Positions 17,186 through 24,846 of a stretch of DNA of 64,000 nt are shown one piece after another. Every line of letters begins with the position of its first letter. Within the stretch, counting starts at the first letter, position 1. This DNA is from an uncultured Lachnospiraceae bacterium (GTDB lineage Bacteria; Bacillota; Clostridia; Lachnospirales; Lachnospiraceae), in contig CAJTSH010000011.1 in assembly GCA_910578885.1 (NCBI GenBank), positions 35,423-99,422 on the forward strand, in the 5' to 3' direction. Made by a program: the position numbers and the translations under genes. A model generated the notes under the pieces. The model ran no database searches. It was not told the DNA's origin and saw nothing but the letters and a program-made list of their open reading frames with translations.

Positions 17186-18136
17186 ATGAAGTGGAAGAAA
17201 TATACGATACAGACGACAGTAGCTGCGGAAGATTTCATCAGTATGCTGTTAAATGAGATTGGAATTGAAGGAATTGAAATAGAAGATAAAGTACCTTTAA
17301 GTGAGGACGAGCTGGAAGGAATGTTCATTGATTTCCCACCGGAGCTGGGGGAGGATGATGGGACAAGTCTTGTCAGCTTCTATCTGGATGCCGCAGAAGA
17401 ACATACGGAGACGTTAAAGCAGGTGAGAATCGGTCTGGAGGAGCTGCGGAAAATGGTGGAAGTGGGCGACGGGACCATTACAAGCAGTGAAACAGAGGAT
17501 TTGGACTGGATTAATAACTGGAAGCAGTTCTTCTCTTCCTTCTACATTGATGATATTCTGATTAAGCCTACTTGGGAGGAATTAAAGGAAGAAGACAGGG
17601 ATAAGTTTTTAATTGAAATTGATCCGGGCGTATCCTTTGGAACCGGAAAGCATGAGACGACGCAGCTTTGTATCAGACAGCTTCGGAAATACATGAAAGA
17701 AGGGGACGAGGTTTTAGATGTGGGCTGCGGGAGCGGAATTTTATCAATTACAGCATTGAAGCTGGGAGCCGCCCATGTCGTCGGAACCGATATCGACGAG
17801 AACTGCATGAGTTCTACCTATGAAAATCTGGAAGTGAATCGTCTGGAGAAATCCTTGGGAGAGTTTTACATGGGGAATCTGATTGACGATACCGCTTTGC
17901 AGAATACCGTAGGCACAGAGAAATATGACATTGTCGTAGCGAATATTCTTGCCGATGTAATTATTCCGATGGCGCCGGTGATTCCGGCTCGATTGAAAAA
18001 GGGCGGGGTATTTATCACATCCGGCATTATAGATTTTAAGGAAAATGAAGTAAGGAGTGCGATAGAGCAGGCAGGGCTTACCGTACTGGAAATCAATCAT
18101 CAGGGCGAGTGGGTGAACATTACTGCGAGGAAATAA
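17186..18136 (+). CDS. prmA: Ribosomal protein L11 methyltransferase PrmA
   Basis: SAM-dependent enzyme that trimethylates ribosomal protein L11. The N-terminal substrate-recognition domain covers about residues 1-110. The methyltransferase domain has DVGCGSGILSITALKLGA (SAM loop), GTDIDENC and the VANILADVIIPMAP active-site segment typical of PrmA. DPGVSFGTGKHETTQLC is the family signature. The 316-residue length is normal. rsmE follows after 1 base, the same prmA-rsmE pairing found in Bacillus, where it lies downstream of dnaJ. Here Fic and the hydrogenase-like gene separate the two groups. Confidence 0.96.
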   Translation: MKWKKYTIQTTVAAEDFISMLLNEIGIEGIEIEDKVPLSEDELEGMFIDFPPELGEDDGTSLVSFYLDAAEEHTETLKQVRIGLEELRKMVEVGDGTITSSETEDLDWINNWKQFFSSFYIDDILIKPTWEELKEEDRDKFLIEIDPGVSFGTGKHETTQLCIRQLRKYMKEGDEVLDVGCGSGILSITALKLGAAHVVGTDIDENCMSSTYENLEVNRLEKSLGEFYMGNLIDDTALQNTVGTEKYDIVVANILADVIIPMAPVIPARLKKGGVFITSGIIDFKENEVRSAIEQAGLTVLEINHQGEWVNITARK

Positions 18137-18137
18137 A

Positions 18138-18878
18138 ATGCATCAGTTTTTTGTAGAAGATCATCAGATAGGAAAAGAATATATTACGATTACCGGAGCG
18201 GATGTGAACCATATCCGCAATGTACTCCGAATGAAGCAGGGGGAGAGAATCCGGGTCAGCAACCAAGAGGGCAGAGATTATTTCTGTGAAATTGCAGAGG
18301 TGGGAGAGGACTTTGTGCAGGCGGATATTGTGTCCGAGGATGAGAGCGGCACAGAGCTTCCTTCCAGAATCTATCTGTTTCAGGCGCTTCCCAAGGGGGA
18401 CCGGATGGAGACGGTCATTGAAAAGGCGGTAGAGCTTGGCGTTTATGAAATCATACCGGTAGCAATGAAATACTGCGTGGTAAAGCTGGATGAGAAAAAG
18501 GCGGCTGTCAGGGTGAAGCGCTGGCAGGCAATTGCCGAGAGTGCGGCGAAGCAGTCGAAGAGGAGCATCATTCCCGTGGTTCATCCGGTCATGACCTATA
18601 GAGAAGCGTTGGAATATGCCAATGCCTGCGATATCCGGCTTGTGCCTTATGAGAATGAACTGGGAATGAAGGGAACGAAAGCGGCATTTGCGAAAGTAAA
18701 AAGCGGCTGCTCCATCAGTGTCATGATAGGACCGGAGGGCGGTTTTTCCGAGGAAGAAATAAATGCAGCGAGAGAAACGATGGATGTGATATCCTTGGGA
18801 AAACGGATACTGCGCACCGATACTGCCGGAATCTGTACCATGTCTATGCTGATGATGACCTTAGAGGAAGGGGAATAA
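18138..18878 (+). CDS. rsmE: 16S rRNA (uracil1498-N3)-methyltransferase
   Basis: SPOUT-class methyltransferase that makes m3U1498 in 16S rRNA. The N-terminal PUA-like domain includes DHQIGKEYITITGADVNHI. The C-terminal knot holds VMIGPEGGFSEEEI and SLGKRILRTDTAG, both hallmark RsmE motifs. It has 246 residues, as expected. It lies 1 base after prmA and 1 base before the cysteine desulfurase, so the four genes from prmA to thiI are probably one operon. Confidence 0.96.
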   Translation: MHQFFVEDHQIGKEYITITGADVNHIRNVLRMKQGERIRVSNQEGRDYFCEIAEVGEDFVQADIVSEDESGTELPSRIYLFQALPKGDRMETVIEKAVELGVYEIIPVAMKYCVVKLDEKKAAVRVKRWQAIAESAAKQSKRSIIPVVHPVMTYREALEYANACDIRLVPYENELGMKGTKAAFAKVKSGCSISVMIGPEGGFSEEEINAARETMDVISLGKRILRTDTAGICTMSMLMMTLEEGE

Positions 18879-18879
18879 A

Positions 18880-20037
18880 ATGGAAGCATATTTAGATAAT
18901 TCCGCAACAACACAGTGTTCGAAACGTGCCTGTGAACTAATGGTGGAACTGTTAACACAGGATTATGGAAATCCCTCTTCTCTTCATATGAAAGGCGTAG
19001 AGGCGGAACGTTATATCAAGGAAGCGAAAACAAAGATAGCGAAGACGTTAAAGGTGACGGAGAATGAAATCGTATTTACCTCCGGGGGAACGGAGTCCAA
19101 CAATCTTGCTATCCTTGGCAGTGCAATGGCAAATAAACGGGCGGGTATGCATCTGATTACCACGTCAATCGAACACCCTTCGGTCGGGAATCCGATGGCG
19201 TATTTAGAAGAACAGGGATTTACCGTTACATATCTTCCAGTAGATAAGGATGGGATTTTATCCTTGGATGCGCTTCGGGAAGTGGTAACAGAGGAAACAA
19301 TTTTGGTTTCACTTATGCATGTCAATAACGAGATTGGCGCAATTGAGCCGATAGAAGAGGCGATAAAAATTATAAAAGAAAAAAATCCGAAAACGCTGAT
19401 ACATGTAGACGCCATCCAATCCTACGGAAAACTGCGCATTTACCCGAAACGGATGGGCATTGATTTACTGTCTGTCAGCGGGCATAAGATACACGGACCA
19501 AAGGGCAGCGGATTTTTATATATCAGGGAAAAGACAAAAATCAAACCAATCCTTTTTGGCGGAGGACAGCAGAAAGGAGTGCGTTCCGGGACAGAAAACG
19601 TTCCGGCAATCGCGGGACTTGGAGAGGCTGCTGCGGAAATTCATGAAAATTTCGAAGAAAATGTGGAACATTTATATCGTTTGAAGGAAGTCTTTGCCGA
19701 AGGCGTCGGGAATCTGGAGGGCGTTGCCATCAATGGGAGGAGCGGACGGGATTCTGCACCGCATATCGTCAGTGTCAGCTTTGCCGGGGTGCGAAGCGAG
19801 GTGCTGTTACATGACCTAGAGGAACGGGGAATTTATGTGTCGGCGGGGTCGGCATGTTCTTCCAATACCAAAAAGAAAGTCAGCGCAACGCTGGAAAATA
19901 TGGGATTGAAAAAAGAAATTGCAGAAAGTACGGTTCGATTCAGTTTTAGTGTTCACACGTCGATGGAAGAGATCAATTATGTTCTATCGGAGCTGCCCGG
20001 GATTTTAGAACTGAGAAGGAAATATACGAGACATTGA
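18880..20037 (+). CDS. Cysteine desulfurase (NifS/IscS family)
   Basis: PLP enzyme that takes sulfur from cysteine and passes it on as a persulfide. Motifs: the PLP lysine in SVSGHKIHGPKGSG, the substrate-binding HVDAIQSYGK region, and the mobile-loop catalytic Cys in YVSAGSACSSNTKKK. The protein is 385 residues long. thiI follows directly, the arrangement of Bacillus NifZ-ThiI, where the desulfurase supplies sulfur for 4-thiouridine in tRNA. That dedicated role is the best reading; general Fe-S assembly is the alternative, since no iscU or suf genes are nearby. Confidence 0.93.
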   Translation: MEAYLDNSATTQCSKRACELMVELLTQDYGNPSSLHMKGVEAERYIKEAKTKIAKTLKVTENEIVFTSGGTESNNLAILGSAMANKRAGMHLITTSIEHPSVGNPMAYLEEQGFTVTYLPVDKDGILSLDALREVVTEETILVSLMHVNNEIGAIEPIEEAIKIIKEKNPKTLIHVDAIQSYGKLRIYPKRMGIDLLSVSGHKIHGPKGSGFLYIREKTKIKPILFGGGQQKGVRSGTENVPAIAGLGEAAAEIHENFEENVEHLYRLKEVFAEGVGNLEGVAINGRSGRDSAPHIVSVSFAGVRSEVLLHDLEERGIYVSAGSACSSNTKKKVSATLENMGLKKEIAESTVRFSFSVHTSMEEINYVLSELPGILELRRKYTRH

Positions 20038-20075
20038 TGTTTGGATATTTATATCAAGAATGGAAAGGAACGATT

Positions 20076-21257
20076 ATGTATCAATCATTTTTAATCAAGT
20101 ATGGAGAAATCGGAGTCAAGGGAAAGAACAGATTTATCTTTGAAAATATGCTTGTTTCTCAGATTGGACACGCCCTAAAACCGGTAGACGGGGAATTTGA
20201 AGTTCGGAAAGAGCAGGGGAGAATTTATGTCGAAGCAGCGTCTGAATATGATTATGAGGAGACAGTAGAGGCGTTAAAGCGAGTATTTGGAATTGTGGGA
20301 TTCTGTCCGGTGATACAGGTAATGGACGAGGGCTTTGATAAGCTGGCAGAGGATGTCATCCATTATCTGGATAATGCATATCCTGATAAGCACTTTACCT
20401 TCAAGGTCAATGCAAGGCGTGCCAGAAAAAATTATCCGATGGATTCTATGGAAATCAACGCTGCTTTGGGTGAAAAAATTCTGGAGGCATTTCCGGAGAC
20501 ATCTGTTGATGTTCACGAGCCGCAGATAGTGGTGTCCGTAGAGATACGCAGCCAGATCAACATCTATTCGGAAGAAATTCCGGGACCGGGCGGTATGCCG
20601 GTCGGCTCTAACGGAAAGGGAATGCTGCTTTTGTCCGGCGGAATCGACAGCCCGGTTGCAGGGTATCTCATTGCGAAGCGCGGGGTATCTTTAGAGGCAA
20701 CCTATTTCCATGCACCGCCGTATACCAGTGAGCGGGCAAAGCAAAAGGTTGTAGACCTGGCAAAAATCGTCGCCCGTTACAGCGGACCAATCAAACTGAA
20801 TGTGGTGAATTTTACAGACATCCAGCTCTATATCTATGAGCAGTGTCCGCACGAGGAGCTGACGATTATCATGCGCCGTTATATGATGAAGATAGCGGAG
20901 CATTTTGCGGAGGAGTCAAAGTGCCTTGGGCTGATAACCGGAGAGAGCATCGGCCAGGTGGCAAGCCAGACCATGCAGTCTCTTGCCGCAACGAATGCTG
21001 TCTGCAATATGCCGGTTTACCGTCCGCTGATTGGCTTTGATAAACAGGAGATCGTAGAGGTATCGGAGAAAATCGGAACCTATGAGACGTCGATTCAGCC
21101 TTTTGAAGACTGCTGCACCATTTTTGTGGCGAAGCATCCGGTAACAAAGCCGAATCTGAAGGTAATTATGCGTTCCGAGGAAAATCTGTCGGAGAAAATT
21201 GATGAATTGGTGAAAGAAGCAATCGAGACGGTAGAAGTTATACAGGTGGAAGCGTAG
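20076..21257 (+). CDS. thiI: tRNA 4-thiouridine synthase ThiI
   Basis: Adenylates U8 of tRNA and inserts sulfur to make s4U; in some species it also serves thiamine thiazole synthesis. The start is the ATG at 20076, with GGAAAGGAA before it; a longer frame from 20034 overlaps the previous gene. The product has 393 residues: an N-terminal ferredoxin-like and THUMP region, then the PP-loop ATPase motif LLLSGGIDSPVAG. FEDCCTIFVAKHPVTKP follows near the C terminus. There is no rhodanese domain, as in Bacillus ThiI, so the upstream desulfurase must deliver sulfur directly. Confidence 0.96.
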   Translation: MYQSFLIKYGEIGVKGKNRFIFENMLVSQIGHALKPVDGEFEVRKEQGRIYVEAASEYDYEETVEALKRVFGIVGFCPVIQVMDEGFDKLAEDVIHYLDNAYPDKHFTFKVNARRARKNYPMDSMEINAALGEKILEAFPETSVDVHEPQIVVSVEIRSQINIYSEEIPGPGGMPVGSNGKGMLLLSGGIDSPVAGYLIAKRGVSLEATYFHAPPYTSERAKQKVVDLAKIVARYSGPIKLNVVNFTDIQLYIYEQCPHEELTIIMRRYMMKIAEHFAEESKCLGLITGESIGQVASQTMQSLAATNAVCNMPVYRPLIGFDKQEIVEVSEKIGTYETSIQPFEDCCTIFVAKHPVTKPNLKVIMRSEENLSEKIDELVKEAIETVEVIQVEA

Positions 21258-21282
21258 GGCATGCGGTTCTGTGCAATCGAGC

Positions 21283-21355
21283 GGGGAAGATTTATTCCCC
21301 TATTCGCTGTGAGGGGCGCATGCAGCTTCTGCTACGACTTTCCTTATGCGCCCCT
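21283..21355. other. Structured spacer after thiI
   Basis: GGGGAA/TTCCCC (21283-21300) forms one hairpin. AGGGGCGCAT (21312-21321) pairs perfectly with ATGCGCCCCT (21346-21355), enclosing a small GCAG/CTGC hairpin. No T run follows. Function unknown; possibly a 3' end structure of the thiI transcript. Confidence 0.45.
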
Positions 21356-21363
21356 GTGCATCA

Positions 21364-21391
21364 AAAAAGGATTGCCAAATGGCAATCCTTT
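21364..21391 (-). terminator. Terminator of the HPr-like gene
   Basis: AAAGGATTGCC and GGCAATCCTTT form an 11-bp stem with a 4-base loop. Read on the minus strand it is followed by a T6 run. It lies 9 bases past the HPr-like stop. Confidence 0.88.
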
Positions 21392-21400
21392 CGTGTATTC

Positions 21401-21631
21401 TTATACGAGATAAGGTTTTAAAACTTCCATAATTTCGTCTGCATCAGTTTCGGTATGGATAGCTAAATCAATCGGCTTGGATAAATCAAGGCTGAAAATA
21501 CCCATGATGGATTTTGCGTCAATTACGTATCTGCCAGAGATTAGATCAAAATCAAAATCAAACTGTGTAATGGCATTTACAAAAGCCTTTACCTTATCAA
21601 TGGAATTTAATGAAATCTGAACTGTTCTCAT
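21401..21631 (-). CDS. HPr-like protein without the phosphocarrier histidine
   Basis: A 76-residue HPr-fold protein. The second half, SGRYVIDAKSIMGIFSLDLSKPIDL, matches the HPr region around regulatory Ser46 (AKSIMG). The first helix region, where HPr has GxHARPA with His15, reads SIDKVKAFVNAITQF and has no histidine. It therefore cannot act as a normal sugar-PTS phosphocarrier. By analogy with Bacillus Crh it could be a regulatory paralogue phosphorylated on the serine by HPr kinase. It is monocistronic, with its own promoter and terminator. Confidence 0.82.
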   Translation of the reverse strand: MRTVQISLNSIDKVKAFVNAITQFDFDFDLISGRYVIDAKSIMGIFSLDLSKPIDLAIHTETDADEIMEVLKPYLV

Positions 21632-21673
21632 ATATAGACCTCCTTAATATTAAGTGCTATCATTTTCTTTAAT

Positions 21674-21702
21674 ATAGTAACTGCTTTTAGAGGAAAAGTC
21701 AA
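21674..21702 (-). promoter_or_regulatory. Promoter of the HPr-like gene
   Basis: On the minus strand TTGACT (21697-21702), a 17-base spacer and TACTAT (21674-21679). Confidence 0.6.
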
Positions 21703-21780
21703 CCATTTATGGAAAACTCAAAATAAGAAGGAAACAAAAATTTTAACAAATAAATATAACTGTAAAGGAAGGAAAAGAAC

Positions 21781-23142
21781 GTGAGAAAAAGAGCGGCATT
21801 ACATAATTTAGGCTGTAAAGTCAATTCTTATGAAACAGAGGCTATGCAGCAGATGTTAGAGAATGCAGGGTATGAAATTGTTCCTTTTACGGAATGTGCG
21901 GACATCTATGTAATCAATACCTGTTCTGTCACAAATATGGCAGACCGTAAGTCCAGACAGATGCTGCATAAGGCGAAAAAAGAAAACCCGGACAGTATCG
22001 TGGTTGCGGCAGGCTGTTATGTGCAGACTTCTCCGGAACAGGCGTCAGAGGATGAAGCGATTGATATTATAATCGGCAATAACCGAAAGCATGAATTGAT
22101 CGAAATCTTAGACCGATATCTGTGTCAAAGAGAGAAGGAAAAGGTGGAATACGGGGATAGGGCAAATCAAGAATCGAGCCGGGACTTGCGGTTTCACATC
22201 AAGGATATCAGCAACCCGGAGGAAGCCTATGAGGAAATGTATTTAGAGCAGACGGCAGAGCATACCCGCGCATTTTTAAAGGTGCAGGACGGCTGTAACC
22301 AGTTCTGCAGCTATTGCATTATCCCTTATGCCAGAGGAAGAGTGAGGAGCCGAAAGGCAAAAGAGGTAGTGAAGGAAGTCACTGCATTAGCTGCAAACGG
22401 GTATCATGAGGTGGTTCTGACGGGAATCCATCTGAGTTCTTATGGAATCGGCCACGGGGAAAATCTGCTGCAATTGATAAGAATGGTGCATGAAATTGAC
22501 GGAATTCGCAGAATCCGCCTTGGCTCTCTGGAACCGAATATCATTACAGAGGAATTTGTAAAAGCCATTGCGGCATTACCTAAGGTCTGTCCGCATTTTC
22601 ATCTGTCCTTACAGAGCGGATGTGATGAAACCTTAAAGCGGATGAATCGGAAATATGATACGGCATCTTATGCCGCAAAATGTGAGCTTTTAAGAACATA
22701 TTATGAACATCCGGCAATTACTACGGACGTCATTGTAGGATTTCCGGGAGAAACGGAAGAGGAATTTTTAAAGACAAAGGAGTTTTTGGAGAAGGTTTGC
22801 TTTTATGAAATGCACATTTTTAAATACTCTAAGCGAAAAGGGACAAAGGCTGCGCGTATGGAGCATCAGATTTCGGAAGAAGTAAAAACTCAAAGGAGCG
22901 GAATTCTTTTGGAGCAGGAGCGGAAAATGTCGGAGGAATTCCGGGAATACTATATAGGGAAAGAGACGGAGGCGCTTTTGGAAGAAGCGTTCACGTATCA
23001 TGGGAAAAACTATTTTACCGGATATACGAAAGAGTATGTGAAAGTTGCGATAGAAACGGATGAAAATTTGGAAAATTGTTTTCGAAAAGGAAAAATTGCA
23101 GGGAAGCTTACCGAAGAAGTGTATCTTATGGTTGAATTTTGA
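21781..23142 (+). CDS. mtaB: tRNA t6A37 methylthiotransferase MtaB
   Basis: Radical SAM enzyme that converts t6A37 to ms2t6A37 in tRNAs reading ANN codons. The N-terminal UPF0004 domain holds HNLGCKVNSYETEAM and VINTCSVTNMADRKSRQ. The radical SAM cluster is CNQFCSYC, followed by IIPYARGR. A TRAM domain closes the 453-residue protein. The start is a GTG at 21781 preceded by AAGGAAGGAAAAG. The e-type signature (NLGCKVN) separates it from MiaB and RimO. It precedes the ireB-ruvX group by 73 bases. Confidence 0.95.
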   Translation: MRKRAALHNLGCKVNSYETEAMQQMLENAGYEIVPFTECADIYVINTCSVTNMADRKSRQMLHKAKKENPDSIVVAAGCYVQTSPEQASEDEAIDIIIGNNRKHELIEILDRYLCQREKEKVEYGDRANQESSRDLRFHIKDISNPEEAYEEMYLEQTAEHTRAFLKVQDGCNQFCSYCIIPYARGRVRSRKAKEVVKEVTALAANGYHEVVLTGIHLSSYGIGHGENLLQLIRMVHEIDGIRRIRLGSLEPNIITEEFVKAIAALPKVCPHFHLSLQSGCDETLKRMNRKYDTASYAAKCELLRTYYEHPAITTDVIVGFPGETEEEFLKTKEFLEKVCFYEMHIFKYSKRKGTKAARMEHQISEEVKTQRSGILLEQERKMSEEFREYYIGKETEALLEEAFTYHGKNYFTGYTKEYVKVAIETDENLENCFRKGKIAGKLTEEVYLMVEF

Positions 23143-23215
23143 GACAATATATATTAAAATAAGACTAGCAATGCTTTTTCATAAGAACTAAAGAGCAAAA
23201 TAAGGGCGTGACAAA

Positions 23216-23479
23216 ATGCAGAACATGAATAACACACAATATTTTAAAGTTGAAAAAGAACCGGAGATAAGCGTAAAGGAGGTACTTAGGATTGTTTATG
23301 AGGCGCTTCTTGAGAAGGGCTATAATCCGGTGAATCAGGTTGTTGGATATATTATGTCAGGGGATCCGACATATATCACCAGCCATAATAATGCAAGAAC
23401 TCTGATTATGAAGGTAGAACGTGACGAGTTGGTGGAAGAGGTATTGAAGGAATATATTGCAAATAATTCCTGGAAGTAG
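23216..23479 (+). CDS. ireB: IreB family regulatory phosphoprotein (UPF0297)
   Basis: Small protein of 87 residues, the family's usual size. In Enterococcus IreB is phosphorylated by the IreK kinase and affects cephalosporin tolerance. Recognised by VKEVLRIVYEALLEKGYNP, QVVGYIMSGDPTYITSHNNAR and the C-terminal helix. The N-terminal threonine in NNTQYF is a possible phosphosite by analogy. ruvX follows after 10 bases, the conserved yrzL-yrrK order. Confidence 0.94.
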   Translation: MQNMNNTQYFKVEKEPEISVKEVLRIVYEALLEKGYNPVNQVVGYIMSGDPTYITSHNNARTLIMKVERDELVEEVLKEYIANNSWK

Positions 23480-23489
23480 GAGGCGGTTT

Positions 23490-23909
23490 ATGCGAATCAT
23501 GGGGCTGGATTTCGGCTCAAAGACCGTAGGTGTTGCCGTGAGTGATGAACTGTTAATTACTGCGCAGGGATTGGAGATTGTACGCAGAAAATCCGAGGGA
23601 AAGCTGCGTCAGACATTGGCACGTATTGAAGAACTGATACAGGAATATCAGGTGGAAAAGATTGTTTTGGGATACCCGAAGAATATGAATAATTCGGAGG
23701 GGATACGCTGTGAGAAGACGCTTGAGTTTAAAGAGATGTTAGAACGCCGCGCTGGTCTGCCTGTTGTGCTGTGGGATGAGAGACTTACTACAGTTGCAGC
23801 GGATCGGGCAATGATGGAAGCATCTATAAGAAGAGAAGACCGCAGGAACTATGTGGATAAGATTGCGGCTGTGTTTATCTTACAGGGGTATCTCGATTCC
23901 CAGTCATAA
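23490..23909 (+). CDS. ruvX: RuvX/YqgF family RNase H-like nuclease
   Basis: Predicted Holliday-junction resolvase-like nuclease, also implicated in 16S rRNA 5' maturation. The RNase H-fold motifs are MGLDFGSKTVGVAVSD at the N terminus, ILGYP-type sequence IVLGYPKNMNNSEG in the middle and LWDERLTTVAADRAM. The final KIAAVFILQGYLDS helix is typical. The start is the ATG at 23490 with AGGAGG seven bases upstream; the frame from 23457 overlaps ireB. The product has 139 residues. A 52-bp tandem repeat begins 41 bases after its stop. Confidence 0.94.
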   Translation: MRIMGLDFGSKTVGVAVSDELLITAQGLEIVRRKSEGKLRQTLARIEELIQEYQVEKIVLGYPKNMNNSEGIRCEKTLEFKEMLERRAGLPVVLWDERLTTVAADRAMMEASIRREDRRNYVDKIAAVFILQGYLDSQS

Positions 23910-23950
23910 GGTGGAGGCAAGGCTTTCACCTGTGTTTTGGTGTGCATTTG

Positions 23951-24303
23951 CCCTGAGGAGGGACCCGGCGGAGCTGGGAGGAGCCCTGAGGGCTACTAAA
24001 AGCCCAGAGGAGGGACCCGGCGAAGCTGGGGGGAGCCCTGAGGGCTACTAAAAGCCCTGAGGAGGGACCCGGCGAAGCTGGGGGGAGCCCTGAGGGCTAC
24101 TAAAAGCCCTGAGGAGGGACCCGGCGGAGCTGGGAGGAGCCCTGAGGGCTACTAAAAGCCCTGAGGAGGGACCCGGCGGAGCTGGGAGGAGCCCTGAGGG
24201 CTACTAAAAGCCCTGAGGAGGGACCCGGCGAAGCTGGGGGGAGCCCTGAGGGCTACTAAAAGCCCTGAGGAGGGATCCGGCGAAGCTGGGAGGAGCCCTG
24301 AGG
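23951..24303. repeat. 52-bp tandem repeat array (6.8 copies)
   Basis: Units begin at 23951, 24003, 24055, 24107, 24159, 24211 and a partial one at 24263. They differ by a few bases, mainly gaagctgggg versus gagctgggag. The unit is GC-rich compared with its surroundings, and AGCCCTGAGGGCT inside it is a short palindrome. The period is not a multiple of three, so any reading frame shifts from unit to unit, and no coding role is likely. It fills the gap between ruvX and the DUF1292 gene, which normally lie close together. The rest of the gap (23910-23950, 24304-24347) shows nothing else. Confidence 0.95.
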
Positions 24304-24347
24304 ACGAACTTTCCGTATTAAGGCGGGCACATAGTATGGAGGAAATA

Positions 24348-24605
24348 ATGGAAAGAGTAGAATTTATAGATCCGGATACGGGACAGTGTACGGAATTTTA
24401 TGTGTTGGAGCAGACAACCATCGGTGGAAGTAACTATCTGATGGTAACCTTGGATGAAGATGGGGATTCCGATGCGTTTATTTTAAAAGAGCTTGCAGGA
24501 GACGATTCACAGACCACCTACGAAATGGTGGATGAGGATAAAGAATTAGAAGCAATTGCCAAAGTTTTTGCAGAATTGATGGAGGATGTTGATATCGAAT
24601 TCTAG
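24348..24605 (+). CDS. yrzB: DUF1292 family protein (YrzB-like)
   Basis: Small acidic protein of unknown function, conserved in Firmicutes after ireB and ruvX. The 85 residues show ITFIDPDTG-like VEFIDPDTGQCTEFYVLEQT, then YLMVTLDEDGDSDAFILKE and an acidic C terminus. The ATG at 24348 is chosen because GGAGG lies five bases upstream; an in-frame ATG at 24336 lacks a ribosome binding site. Gene order supports the YrzB assignment; no biochemical role is established. Confidence 0.88.
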   Translation: MERVEFIDPDTGQCTEFYVLEQTTIGGSNYLMVTLDEDGDSDAFILKELAGDDSQTTYEMVDEDKELEAIAKVFAELMEDVDIEF

Positions 24606-24688
24606 CAGAAGATTTGTGATTGCGGAAAGTAAAAGAAACCGTTCTTGGTGGAAGGGATGGTATCGTGCGGAAACAGCAGTTTGGATCA

Positions 24689-24714
24689 GGACTTTGCACT
24701 TCGCTGCAAAGTCC
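24689..24714. repeat. Hairpin element upstream of rnj (type B)
   Basis: GGACTTTGCA and TGCAAAGTCC form a perfect 10-bp stem around CTTCGC. A related hairpin lies at 51362-51384. Confidence 0.7.
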
Positions 24715-24787
24715 GTAAGAATGTGTAAATCCAATCAAGAGGAATCCGGCTCTTTGCCGAAGGCAAACTTTAAATGAGTCGGATTCA

Positions 24788-24817
24788 GTAACAGTTCAGC
24801 CTTTGATGAACTGTTAC
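24788..24817. repeat. Dispersed palindrome GTAACAGTTCA (copy 1)
   Basis: GTAACAGTTCA and TGAACTGTTAC form a perfect 11-bp stem with an 8-base loop, 30 bases before the rnj start. Related copies lie at 46780, 56218 and 60626. Confidence 0.85.
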
Positions 24818-24846
24818 GTGCGGAAAAAATAGTTGGAGGTGTAGAA

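Noticed and set aside
23851..24051. Open frame running from ruvX into the 52-bp repeats
   Set aside because: It is a read-through of repeat DNA in a frame that shifts at each unit; no ribosome binding site and no protein-like composition.
23951..24303. CRISPR array
   Set aside because: Units are contiguous 52-bp near-identical repeats with no unique spacers, and no cas genes are near.
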